From Pelagophyceae sp. CCMP2097 (lineage: Eukaryota; Sar; Pelagophyceae), in NCBI GenBank assembly GCA_026770575.1, contig MU657213.1, positions 178,813-238,218 on the forward strand: a stretch of 59,406 nucleotides of DNA. Reading direction: 5' to 3'. The notes beneath the pieces were generated by a model. That model searched no databases, was not told the DNA's origin, and worked only from the letters and a program-made list of their open reading frames with translations. This document shows positions 1 through 9,177 of the stretch, piece by piece (the stretch's first letter is position 1; each line of letters begins with the position of its first letter). The position numbers and the translations under genes were made by a program.

Positions 1-622
1 ATAAAGATAAGGAGGATTTGAAAGTTCAGCGATTAGTTAAATAATTTCAATTATTTACGTGGGCATTGCAATGGGATTTGGCTGTGTCCTTCGGGTCCTC
101 CGTGTGCCTCCGGCGCGCTCTTGTAATAGGGACAATAAGATTTGAATCACCCTTTTTTTACCATTTTTGATCCCAGTTGGAATTCGCTCAACTCGCACAT
201 TGCGGGCGTGTTTTCGCCCCGCGCTGCCGCGTGCAAAGTTGCCCCTGAAAGAGATTCCTAGTAAGCGCGGTAGTGATTTCCGTGATAGGCCTACAAAAAA
301 AAGTGTCAGAAATCGTAAATCTTCTCGAAGGTCAATTGAGAATAATCCTAACTTGAAGAAAGTTTATCGCCCTAAAACGCCCAAAACGAAAATGCTGGCG
401 TTTCTGCGAAAATAGTGTAATCATATCCATGAATGTTTTTTTTGGATGCTATTCAAAATTTCAAAAAATATTTTCGAACCTATTAAAATATATTTCGACC
501 TATTTAACTATTGAAAAGTTTTGATGGTTGAAGTTAGAGTCTTTATTGAAGGAAGATGACAAAAATCTAAATTCTCAAAATGTAAATAGAGCCCACGAAA
601 TTCTGACGGGTCATTCTGTCGG
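1..622. other. AT-rich intergenic region upstream of the histidine kinase
   Basis: This stretch is much richer in A and T than the genes around it, with runs of T and A near 150-160 and 420-530. An 82-codon reading frame at 167-415 has no recognisable domain, and I do not call it a gene. The 3' part is the likely promoter and 5' UTR of the downstream histidine kinase. I see no RNA gene or mobile element. Confidence 0.6.
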
Positions 623-3600
623 TTGATGACCGAAAACCCTCGGCCGCTTCGTCGGTGCGACCGTTCTCGGCACTGTGACTCGGGAAACGACTGCAAAAGC
701 ATGCCACCCGAAGCGCCGAAGCTCGGGGATCTCGCCACGCACGAGGCGGCGATCGAAGCGAAGCGGCGAAGGGACGTGGCCGCCCTGGATTTGCGGCGCC
801 GCCACGATTTGGCTTCGCTGGGCAAGGCAATCAGTGCGCAGCGTCTCGCCGGCGTCGCTCGACTGGAGCAAAAGTGCCGCGTGGACATCGCCGCGCTCGA
901 GGCGGTGCAACGCCTGGACGTTGCTTCCATGGACGCGGGGTTCGAAGCGCCTCGAAGGGCCGAAGTGGCAACTTTGGAGGCCCGGCGAGTCGCGGATCTC
1001 GCCGCGTTCGAGGCGGAGATTGAAGCCAAGCGCGTCGCGGAGGTGGCCGCGCTGGAGGCGAAGCGGTTGGCCGACCTGGCGGCGCTGGAGGCTGCCCGGC
1101 TGGCGGACTTGGCCACTCTCGGGGCGAAGCGAAAATTAGATCTTGAGACTTTAGAAGCCTTTATCCAAGCGAAAAGGCGCGCCGAAGTCGCGACTTTAGA
1201 GGCGAAGAGGTTGGCGGACTTGGCGGCTTTAGAGGCGTCGTTTGAAGCGACTCGATTAGCGGAAGTGGCAAACCTCGAACTCGATTGTTTAGCCGAGTTA
1301 GCCAATCTAGAAGCAAAAAGAATCGCCGACGTCGCCGGCTTGGAAGCGGCAAGGCTGGCGGACGTGGCCGCGCACGAGGCTTCGGTTGAAATGGCGCGCT
1401 TTGCCGAAGTCCAGGCTTTGGAGACGAGGCGCGGGGCTGATCTCGCCATGCTCGAACAATTGATCGAGGCCACATGCCGCGCCGAGTCCGCGACGCTGGA
1501 GACGAAGCGCAAGGCGGACGTGGCTCAATTAGAAGCGGTGCGGTTGGCGGACGTGGCAGTTTTGGAGGCCACTTTAGCCGCTCAGAGAAGGGCCGACCTC
1601 GCCGCTTTAGAGACTCGGAGATTGGCGGACTTGGAGCTGATGGAAGAGTCGATCGAGATGGAGAGGCGTTCGAGTATGGCGAACCTTGAAGCAAATTGCG
1701 TCGCTGACCACGTCCACCTCGTCTCCCGCCGAATGGCAAACATCGCAGCTTTAGAGGCCATGCGCCAGGCGGACCAGGCCGCTTTAGACCTGCGCAACAC
1801 CCAGCCGGGACCGCCGAGCTCGAGGATGCCGGCGTGGGCGGCGAAGTCTGTGCGCATCATGCCCGCTTTATCCGAAGCCGCGCGCAAATCTTCAAAGGCC
1901 TCTCCGAAGCTGACTTCGAGGTGGCGCGTCCCCATCGCCATGGGCCTTTTCTTAGCGAGCTGGCTCTGCATCGCTTCCGTGATTGGGATCTTGCAGGGGG
2001 CGAAGGACGGACGAGACGCGAGAAAGAGCCATCAGGCCGAATGCCGCGCCGCTCGTGATGTCATCACGGACTGGGGCAAGAGGCTCGCCGTCGAGGCCTC
2101 GACTTTAGGGCAGATGATGGTGCGCGAGCGTTATTTGGCCGCGGCGCCCAGAGTGCCGTTTTTGGTGCCGGGGTCGTTGTCGCGCGCTTTACAACTGGAT
2201 CGCTTAGAGTTGATGGCGGAAGAGTTCGACCAGCTCCCGCCCACCGTCGTCTGGTACCCGACGGTGAAGTTGGAGGACCGCGAAGCTTACGAAGCGTACG
2301 CTGGGAACTTTTTCGGCCTCGCGAGGCCTATAAACATCACCGATGAAGGTACCGGACCGTCGCAATTTACTTCCTTTATTAAAGTCCGGGCCCCAACGCG
2401 GCCGGACTACAACCCGCTCACCGACGTCTGGACGGTTGGAGACCCGGCGGGTGGGGCGGCAGTTGTGGCTTTAGTGGGCGTAGATGCGCAAGAAAGGTAC
2501 CGCAGAACGCTCCCTCTCAAGCTCCAGAAGCGCTTCTTGGAGGAGCGCAAGCTCGTCGCACACCCTTTATATTTAGCCGCTGGGGGGTACCTGCGGAACT
2601 TTGCGTTTGTCGTGCGCGTGCCTCTTTTCGATGAAGACTGCGAGTTCGACGACCCGGACTGCTTCGTCGACGGCAAGGCGCCGCCCTTGGGCTACGTCTC
2701 CTTTTCGCTCGAAGCCTCGCGCTGGGTCTCGATTTTTCCGGCGAACATGCGCGTCTGCATCTCGACCACTGGGCACGTCGTCAAAACTGTGCCTTCCAAT
2801 GACCTCGCGCGGCACGCCTCGGCCCACGAGCCCTTTTTGGATTTAGACCTCAAGTGCTACCACCGCCACCAGGACAATTCGGCCATGCATTACGTGGTTG
2901 GGGTGATCATCTCGCCGTTCGTCATCGCGTTGCTCCTCTTTTCATTATGGCGCGTCGAAGTCCGAATCTCGCGGGACCGCCGCGACATCGACGAGCGGCG
3001 GCGCGATGCGGCGAGAGACGCGGCCGCCGCGGCTATCGTGCAGCGCAAGGATGAAAGGATCCAGTACGGCTTTGAGATGTCTGAGAAGACGGAGCAATAC
3101 CTGAACCACGAGCTGAAGAACCGCATCTTTGTGCTGGGCCAGTCCTGCGTCGACGAGGCCATGGTCAGCCAGATCGACGAGATAACCGAAGTCTTGAGCA
3201 GCAAGGCTGTGCTGATGAGACTTACAAGGGGGCGATACAAGCCCTCGTGGGACTCCGTCGAGCCGACGGCTTTGGTGGACCGGCGGTGGCAGAGGCACGC
3301 CACGGCGAATTCGCCGTTCCAGCGCGCGCCGACGACGGGCGCCGCCGCGTACCGGACCGCTTTACGTTTAGATAAGCATTTGATCAACATCATTTTGGAC
3401 AATATGCTGTCAAACGCCTTCAAGTACGGCGACGCGGCCCGGCCGCCGTCGCTGGCGCTGAACGTCGAGCCTTTGGACGACGCCTCGGCGCGCGTCCGCT
3501 TCTCGCTCGAGGTGCGCAACTGGGCAGGGCCCGAGCACACGTCGCTCTTGCAAATGGGCACGGACAAGCTCAACGAAATCGCGCACGCCGAGGGCTGCCG

Positions 3601-4432
3601 CGCGCACGAGCACACCGCCGAGATGAGCGCCGGCGACGGCTTCCCCATGGCGGCGGCGGCCGCGACCGCTTTGGGCGGCACGCTCCGGCTCGTCCTGCTC
3701 CTGGACGGCGTCGTCGCCAAGCTCGAGCTGCCCGACGTCGCGGCCGTGCTGCCCGTCGCGCCAAAGGACGAAGCCGCCGTGGTCGCGGCGCCCGTCGAGC
3801 TGTCGTGGCTGAAGATCGCCATGGCCGACGACTCGGCCTCGTTCCGCAAGACGTTTGCGCGCCTCGCGGAAAAGGTGACGTCGCGCAAGCCCATCGTCGC
3901 CGGCGAGTCGCGAGAGTCCATCGACGCCTTCCCGAAGCTGGTCGTCGAGGGCGACGTCGACGTCATCCTCCTCGACTTCAACTTCGCGCCTGTGCACCAC
4001 ACCAAGACCGGCGTAGATCTCTGCCGCGAGTGCCGGCAGCTCGACGCCGAGGAGGGCAACGTCCCAAGACTCATCTTCATCGTCTCGGCCAACGACTCGC
4101 CCGACGACGCCGAGCGCTACCGCGCCGCGGGCGCCGACGGCTCGCTCGGCAAGAAGCTCACCGCGGCCAAGCTGCGGCAGGTCCTCGAGGACGCGGTGCT
4201 GGCGCACCCGCGCTTCGCCGCCCACCGCGACGCGGCGGCGGTGGTGGCGGAGGTGCCCGCGTTGGAGACGCCGCCGGCGGACGTCGCCGCAGCGGCGGCC
4301 GTGCGGTGCCTCGCGGCCGTCGTGACGCCCATGATGGTCGTTTCGCCGCCGGACTCGCCGCTGTTCCCGTGCTCGAGCCCGCAACACTCCATGGCGGCGG
4401 CAAACGACCTGCCGAAACCCGACCGCCTCTAA
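623..4432 (+). CDS. Membrane hybrid histidine kinase with long N-terminal coiled-coil repeat
   Basis: This is a single open frame of 1269 codons. Residues 40-387 form an 11/15-residue coiled-coil repeat (own entry). A hydrophobic helix lies at about 436-457 and a second at about 757-775. The roughly 300 residues between them would be a sensor domain outside the cytoplasm or in a lumen; I do not recognise it, but it contains several Cys. The histidine-kinase core follows: an H-box around His829 (LNHELKNRI) and an ATPase N-box around 926 (DNMLSNAFKYGD). A C-terminal receiver has an acidic pair (MADD, about 1069-1070), phospho-acceptor Asp1118 (LLDFNF) and a Lys in GKKL. The usual GLGL box of the ATPase is not obvious. 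The start may be Met1 (623) or Met27 (701), which directly precedes the repeat. Family function is His-Asp phosphorelay sensing; the ligand is unknown. The placement of the repeats on the cytosolic side, assuming two membrane passes, is inferred. Confidence 0.85.
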   Translation: MMTENPRPLRRCDRSRHCDSGNDCKSMPPEAPKLGDLATHEAAIEAKRRRDVAALDLRRRHDLASLGKAISAQRLAGVARLEQKCRVDIAALEAVQRLDVASMDAGFEAPRRAEVATLEARRVADLAAFEAEIEAKRVAEVAALEAKRLADLAALEAARLADLATLGAKRKLDLETLEAFIQAKRRAEVATLEAKRLADLAALEASFEATRLAEVANLELDCLAELANLEAKRIADVAGLEAARLADVAAHEASVEMARFAEVQALETRRGADLAMLEQLIEATCRAESATLETKRKADVAQLEAVRLADVAVLEATLAAQRRADLAALETRRLADLELMEESIEMERRSSMANLEANCVADHVHLVSRRMANIAALEAMRQADQAALDLRNTQPGPPSSRMPAWAAKSVRIMPALSEAARKSSKASPKLTSRWRVPIAMGLFLASWLCIASVIGILQGAKDGRDARKSHQAECRAARDVITDWGKRLAVEASTLGQMMVRERYLAAAPRVPFLVPGSLSRALQLDRLELMAEEFDQLPPTVVWYPTVKLEDREAYEAYAGNFFGLARPINITDEGTGPSQFTSFIKVRAPTRPDYNPLTDVWTVGDPAGGAAVVALVGVDAQERYRRTLPLKLQKRFLEERKLVAHPLYLAAGGYLRNFAFVVRVPLFDEDCEFDDPDCFVDGKAPPLGYVSFSLEASRWVSIFPANMRVCISTTGHVVKTVPSNDLARHASAHEPFLDLDLKCYHRHQDNSAMHYVVGVIISPFVIALLLFSLWRVEVRISRDRRDIDERRRDAARDAAAAAIVQRKDERIQYGFEMSEKTEQYLNHELKNRIFVLGQSCVDEAMVSQIDEITEVLSSKAVLMRLTRGRYKPSWDSVEPTALVDRRWQRHATANSPFQRAPTTGAAAYRTALRLDKHLINIILDNMLSNAFKYGDAARPPSLALNVEPLDDASARVRFSLEVRNWAGPEHTSLLQMGTDKLNEIAHAEGCRAHEHTAEMSAGDGFPMAAAAATALGGTLRLVLLLDGVVAKLELPDVAAVLPVAPKDEAAVVAAPVELSWLKIAMADDSASFRKTFARLAEKVTSRKPIVAGESRESIDAFPKLVVEGDVDVILLDFNFAPVHHTKTGVDLCRECRQLDAEEGNVPRLIFIVSANDSPDDAERYRAAGADGSLGKKLTAAKLRQVLEDAVLAHPRFAAHRDAAAVVAEVPALETPPADVAAAAAVRCLAAVVTPMMVVSPPDSPLFPCSSPQHSMAAANDLPKPDRL
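740..1783 (+). repeat. Coding super-repeat of 15- and 11-residue coiled-coil units
   Basis: The protein here parses without remainder into 28 units of 15 or 11 residues, such as FEAEIEAKRVAEVAA (15) and LEAKRLADLAA (11). The order is 15-11-15-11-11 with an optional further 11, and this block occurs five times (63, 74, 74, 63, 74 residues; 348 in all). Units start with a hydrophobic residue or His/Met, then usually E-A, and end in R-x-A-D/E-h-A. Both 11 and 15 are periodicities of straight or slightly right-handed coiled coils. The DNA is diverged between copies, so this is an old repeat and not a fresh minisatellite. Confidence 0.9.
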
Positions 4433-4579
4433 CCGCACCCCCCTAACTACGCCCCATTTTTTCTTCTCGACCGCCGACGGGCCCGCTGGGAGCATTTTGG
4501 AAGGCGACGCCCCTTTGCTGCAAAGATTCCCCCCGCTCGGCGCGCCGTCTCCGCTCGCGCGCGATGTGACCAAGTATTC

Positions 4580-6159
4580 TTAGAGATCTGCACCGTGGAA
4601 TGTGAGCGTGTAGGGTTTTGCGACTCGCGCGTGCGCCGAGTTTCGCGCGTGCGCCGCGTCTCGCGCGTGCGCCGCGTCTCGAGCGTGCGCCGCGGCTCGC
4701 GCGTGCGCTGCGTCTTGCGCATGCGCAGCGTCTCGCGCGTGCGCCGCCGCGCCGCCTCTCCGCCGCGAGCGGCCGGCGCCTGCGTCGTGGACGACGCGTT
4801 CGAAGAGCGACGCGTGCCGGTCGACGTACGCGGCGACGGACCTAGGGTGGCTCGTCGCGGGAGACCGGGACCTTTCTCGGCGAAAGATGCGGCAGCCATC
4901 GCACTTACCAGGACCGCTCGACGACGAATCTCGCCTTGTCGCCCATGTTTCGCCTTTGCGAAATCGTTAGGCCGGCGCAGCGCAGCACGGCGTCGGCATA
5001 GGGTCTGGCAGTGTCGAGGTTCACGAAGCCTTCGCGCGCGGGGTCGACGAGGAAGCCCGTGCCGCCGTCCTCGACCTCGGGGCGGCGTGAGGCATAAAGG
5101 CGCGCGGGAGAAGCGCAAGGGTAGCTTTGGACGGCCTCACAACGGCGCAAAAAAGGACTTTTGAGGGACGCTGCCAGTCGCGAGGTCCTCAATCGCGCAG
5201 ACGCGCCCCGCGACGACGGGCACGCCGTGGGCCATGGCCTCTGCGACGACGTAGCCGAACGAGTCGCACGTCGTCGAGTAGAGGAAGACGTCCAACGAGT
5301 CGAGGAGCATCGAGCGTTGTACCGGGTCCACAAAGCCAACAAAGTCCACTTCTACCCCAATCTCCTTCGCCAGATCCTCGAGCTGCGTTCGTGCGGGCCC
5401 GTCGCCGCCGACGACGAAGCGCACGGCGTCAAAGTTGGGTGCAGCGCCGTCTTTGACGGCGTCTGCTATCAATTTCGCAGCGAGAATGAAAGTGAACGGA
5501 TCTTTCGCGACCACCAACCTTGAGACGCGGCCGACGACGAGCGTCCTCGAATGCGCCTTTTCGATTCGCGGGGCCGCGTCGACGCCGGCACCGGAAAAGT
5601 GGAGGTCGTAGGGGACGCCCGCTTGCAGCTGGAGCCGGGCGACGTACGGCGTAGAGACTTCGATGGCGTCCACCGGCCAGCCATCGGGGGCCGATGCGGC
5701 CCACTCGATCCTCGCCACGGCGGCTCTAACGCCCGCGCGCTGCGCGGCGGCTAAAGCGAGCGGCACGGGTTCTGAAGCAGAGTCTCCGCCGCCGTAATAA
5801 CAAAAAGCGCCGTCAAACCTTTCATAACGCAAGTAGTCGACGAGGCGCGCAACCTCGCCGGCGTCCCAGGAAATTGAATTGTCTGGGTTTCTCGACCTTG
5901 CCGCGAACCATGCCACGGTGCAGTTGGCTTGGACGATAGCGGCTTCTAAAGCGCGGTCCGCGCCCACTCCAAAAAGGACAACCGTCGGCTCAATTCTTGA
6001 TCGGTCGACGTGCCTGCAGAGCTCGAGGATGGATGACTCGATGCCGCCGACGGGTAGAGCCTGGTGCAAGTAAGCGACGCGGAGAGGCGCCGGAGAAACC
6101 GGCGTTACCGCGACCAACGCGGCCAACACGAGCCAGCGGCGCCGCCACGCGCACCGCAT
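4580..6159 (-). CDS. GT4-type glycosyltransferase with C-terminal AHARDA repeat
   Basis: Three exons join in phase: 6159-5170, 5075-4909 and 4841-4580. The second donor is a perfect GTAAGT (starting at 4908). Met at 6159 starts a short hydrophobic leader (RRRWLVLAALVAV), so the protein probably enters the secretory pathway or is membrane-anchored. The N-terminal domain has VAYLHQALPVGGIESSILEL. The C-terminal GT-B domain has VVGRVSRLVVAKDP, RFVVGGDGP and the nucleotide-sugar region DSFGYVVAEAMAHGVPVVA, continued in exon 2 by VEDGGTGFLVDP. Exon 3 adds SVAAYVDRHASLFERVV and then an Ala/His/Arg/Asp hexapeptide repeat to the stop. The sugar donor and acceptor are not readable from the sequence. 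The gene is head-to-head with the DnaJ gene. A longer upstream open frame exists, but it lacks family similarity and would bypass the leader. Confidence 0.85.
4624..4746 (-). repeat. 18-bp minisatellite coding the AHARDA tail
   Basis: About seven imperfect copies of an 18-bp unit (plus strand like CGCGTGCGCCGCGTCTCG) are arranged in tandem. On the minus strand, in the frame fixed by the upstream splice junction, the unit reads Ala-His-Ala-Arg-Asp-Ala. The array stays open until the TAA at 4582-4580. Because the unit is a multiple of three, copy-number change would keep the frame. Confidence 0.85.
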
Positions 6160-6405
6160 CGCGCGCACCGGCCACACCAGCCGCTTCCACGGAGTGGAAG
6201 CGTCACCTGCCAAAGATACAGCGAGACACACCGCACGCCGCGGACTCGGATCGGAGAGTTCGCGTCGCGATTTCGAAAACCTTTTTTTTGGCGACCTCGT
6301 CGGAAAAGCCGCCGGGCCGCGCCAAGCAAAAGCCCTCGAGTCCTCCCGAGGAGGCATCTTCCTCGGCCTCGTCGGCCGGCCCTCGCGCGCCTTTATCGGA
6401 GGAAG
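6160..6405. promoter_or_regulatory. Shared upstream region of GT4 and DnaJ genes
   Basis: These 246 bp separate two divergent start codons, so both promoters and 5' UTRs must lie here. I see no convincing TATA box or conserved operator. The assignment rests only on gene geometry. Confidence 0.5.
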
Positions 6406-7200
6406 ATGCTGCGGTGGTGCGCCGTCCTGCTCCTCGTGGCGGCGGCGGCGCCGTTCGTGGCCGCGGCGCCGCCGCTGCGCGAAAGAGACGCGCTGGCGGT
6501 TCTCGGGCTGGAAGCGGGCGCGTCGCAGGAAGCGATAAAAAAGGCCTACCGACGCCTCGCGGCGCTGCATCACCCGGACAAAGGCGGCGACGCGGACGAG
6601 TTTGTGAAAATATCCAACGCGTACGAATTCCTTACCGGCAAACACACGGGTGCCCCAGGCGCCTCCGAAGGCGGCGGCTCCGCGGCGGCGGGCCCCGACG
6701 CGCTGTACGAGGCTTTATTCCGCTTCGAGACGGAGATGGGCTCGCAGTGGGAGGCGCGCGGGGCGCCGCTACTAGAGACAGTAAAGCAGCAGCTCAAGAA
6801 CAAAACGGCCATCGAAGAGGCTTTGAACGCGCAGCTCGAAGCTGCCTGGCCGCAGCAGGACGGCGGCTGGCTGGCCAAGACGAAAAACTCCGCCGCGCGC
6901 CTAGTCGGCCGCGGCGCTACAAAGCTCGTCGCTAAACTCGCGCATACCAGCGTCTCTTCCGTCCGTCCGTCCGTGCACAAGGTCTCCGACGTGTACCGTC
7001 CATCCTTAGACAAGACGGTCTCTGCGTAGGTGACGTCCATCGACGTGGACGTGGCCTCTGCCGAGCTCCTCAAAGCCGTCGGCGCGGAGCTCGATAAAGC
7101 CTCTGTCGACTACAACGGCGAGAAGATCAACCTCGCGCACGTCCGCCGCGACTACGAGGCCTACGCCAAGACACGACGAAAGGCTGGGGCGGACCTCTAA
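6406..7200 (+). CDS. ER-type DnaJ (Hsp40) protein
   Basis: The two exons are 6406-6981 and 7030-7200, with a 48-bp intron between AAG|GT and TAG|GTG in phase 0. The leader (LRWCAVLLLVAAAAPFVAAA) is a clear signal peptide or anchor. The J domain follows at once: DALAVLGLEAGASQEAIKKA, then HHPDKGG with the HPD tripeptide that stimulates Hsp70 ATPase, then FVKISNAYEFLTG. After a Gly/Ser linker come a charged helical region and a C-terminal Lys-rich helix. No zinc-finger or DnaJ C-terminal domain is present, so it is a type III J protein, probably a lumenal or membrane co-chaperone. The donor choice is the least certain point; an alternative GT lies slightly upstream. Its stop is 2 bp from the stop of the convergent neighbour. 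Confidence 0.85.
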
Positions 7201-7202
7201 AA

Positions 7203-8647
7203 TTAATCGAAACGCACAATCACTTCCAAAGGCTGATGGTCCGAGAGGTAGTCCGTTTGAGGCTCGTGCACTTGCTTCGAGAGGACGGTCGCCGCCGGCG
7301 AGACAAAGGCGTGGTCGATGGTCCGGTCGGCGCGTTTTGAAGTAAAGGCCTTGTATGTGTACGGCGGCTCGGGCTGGCGGAAGTCGGTTTCGGAGAAGGC
7401 GGCCTTGTGTCGAGCGTACAAAGGCGCCACGGGGCTGGAATCCGTGTACAAAGCCCGTTCTTCGGCTTCCTTCAACTCGGAAGGCTTCTGGAACGGGGTG
7501 AGCGAGTTGAAATCCCCGGCTAAAAACCACTTCGACCCCGCTGCGGGCAGGATGCGCTCGTCCAGCATCTTCACCTGCCTCTCCAGCGTGCCGTCTGCGT
7601 ATGAAAACGCAGACAGATGCGTATTCAAAAAAGTCGCGCCGCCGACGAGTCTGGCCTCTAAAACAGCCCGCCGCAAGTTGAAGATGCGACGCACGCGCGA
7701 CTCGGCCAGCAACCTACGTCATCCCTCGCGCGCGGGCGCCCCACTGCAGGATCAGTGCGGTTCCCACTTTCATCCACGCCGACCCCGAGCGAGCGCCTTG
7801 CCGCGGGACACGGGTCGGCGCGGGAGCTGGTGGCGCACGGCCTTTTCGATCTTGTAGCGCGAAAACGTCGCCAGGTGCATGCCGATGCGGCCGACCTGTC
7901 GGTGCCATGCGTCGGGAGGCACGTTCGACGTCGGGGACAACGCACGTGTTCTTGCTTCGGGTGCGGGACGTAGGGCACGCGCCAGTACGCGGCGCTGCAG
8001 CGGCAGCCGAGGCCCTCCTTTTCCAGCCGCGCCGCCAAGATTGAAAACTCGTCGACTTTACCCGTCCGCCGCGACCGGCGGTCCACCTCCTGCAAAAGGA
8101 CCACGTCCGGCTGCAACCGGCAAATCACGTCGCAAATGGCCTCCGTCGTCCGCCTACATTCAAGGCCGTGGCCAAGGAGCCGCGCGCGCGAAGAGGACAA
8201 GACACGAAGACGTTCCACGGTCCTGGTCACCGGGGGGGGCTTTCTCGTCTCAGGTCCTCCTATAGACCCCTCCCCAGCCCGTGCCGGCCCGTCTCTCGGC
8301 GACATTTGCTCTCCGCGGCGTATCGACGCACAGGACCGTTTCGCGCGTCGAGGAGACGGCGGGGCCTCCGTCGTAAAAGAAGTGCTGATCAATCCCAGCA
8401 CCATACTGCACGTTCCACACCAGCACCTTGACCGCCGAGCCCACGGGCAGCCTACACACGCAGTGCACGCCAGAGGGCGCGAGTGATGGGACGCTGCTTT
8501 AGGGGACTCGAGGGCGCCCGGCGCGTTGACGACTCTTATGGGCCGCCGCGCGCCGAAGAAGCGCGCGGCGCGCGAGAGGCCGCCCAGCAGCCGCAGGCCG
8601 CACGCCGGCGCGAGCCACGCCAAGACGTAGAGCGCCCATGGCCGCAT
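7203..8647 (-). CDS. Endonuclease/exonuclease/phosphatase family protein
   Basis: This is a gene of about five exons. It starts at Met 8647 with a hydrophobic leader (ALYVLAWLAPACGL). The next exon (from about 8458) carries VKVLVWNVQYGAGIDQHFF, the first metal-binding strand of the EEP fold. An exon from 8153 gives DVICRLQPDVVLLQEVDRRS with the catalytic Glu. Another (about 7894) gives MHLATFSRYKIEKAV. The last (about 7712-7203) has FLNTHLSAF, WFLAGDFNSLTPF and DYLSDHQPLEVIV, the NTHL, GDFN and SDH motifs of the family. Members are Mg-dependent phosphodiesterases acting on nucleic acids, phosphoinositides or lipids; the substrate here is not readable. One acceptor before the last exon (GACGTAG) is clear, but its donor is ambiguous. 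Confidence 0.8.
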
Positions 8648-9177
8648 GGCGCGGCTCGGGATTGCGGCGGACACGCCAACGTTGTCTTTTTAGATCTAGT
8701 ACAACATTGTAATGCGAGGCCGGTTGCTCCCTTCTTCTATTATGCACTCCAGTGAGGCTGCTAAAACCAACAGGCGAGGCCGCCGCGCCTGGATCCACAC
8801 AATGGCTGTTTTTCCGCGCCGCCAATGAAGGCGCCACGGCTTGTGATGGGTCTTGCTGCGCCGGATGGGCTTAAATGGGCCTCGGTCCGGCGCTTGGTGA
8901 AGCGACAGCGGGCCTTTGGGGGCCATGTCGCCTCGGGGGCGGCGGTGGCGCTATACAAAGTACAGCTCCGCCGCCGATCTTTTCGTCGTCACGGTATATG
9001 GTGGGTTCTCTCGATGGGGGCTTGTGCCGGAGCTCTCAAGCGCCGCTTGGACGGGGGTGCGCGAGGTAAATGCGGAGCATGCGGCCGTGGAACTCCGTGT
9101 ACTCGAACGCGAAACCGAATTCGGCACGGTCGTCTGAACAGCAGTCGAAACGGCTCGGGGATTTGTCGATTTGGCGC
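8648..9177. other. Intergenic region with no gene seen
   Basis: It lies between the start of the EEP gene and the stop of the VWA8-like gene, both on the minus strand. It should contain the EEP promoter and the VWA8 3' UTR. Reading frames here are short or antisense to neighbours, with no domain I recognise. Confidence 0.5.

Noticed and set aside
167..415. 82-codon ORF in the AT-rich 5' region
   Set aside because: It has no domain and odd composition. It could be a small gene, but nothing supports it.
508..1512. 334-codon Ser/Ala-rich minus-strand reading frame
   Set aside because: It is the antisense shadow of the periodic coiled-coil repeat; it repeats with the same period and has no domain.
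2890..4092. 400-codon minus-strand reading frame opposite the kinase
   Set aside because: It is low-complexity Ser/Thr/Ala sequence mirrored from the kinase and receiver codons; the plus strand has clear domains.
3410..4573. 387-codon minus-strand frame rich in Arg/Gly/His
   Set aside because: It is a high-GC chance frame overlapping the receiver domain, with no family similarity.
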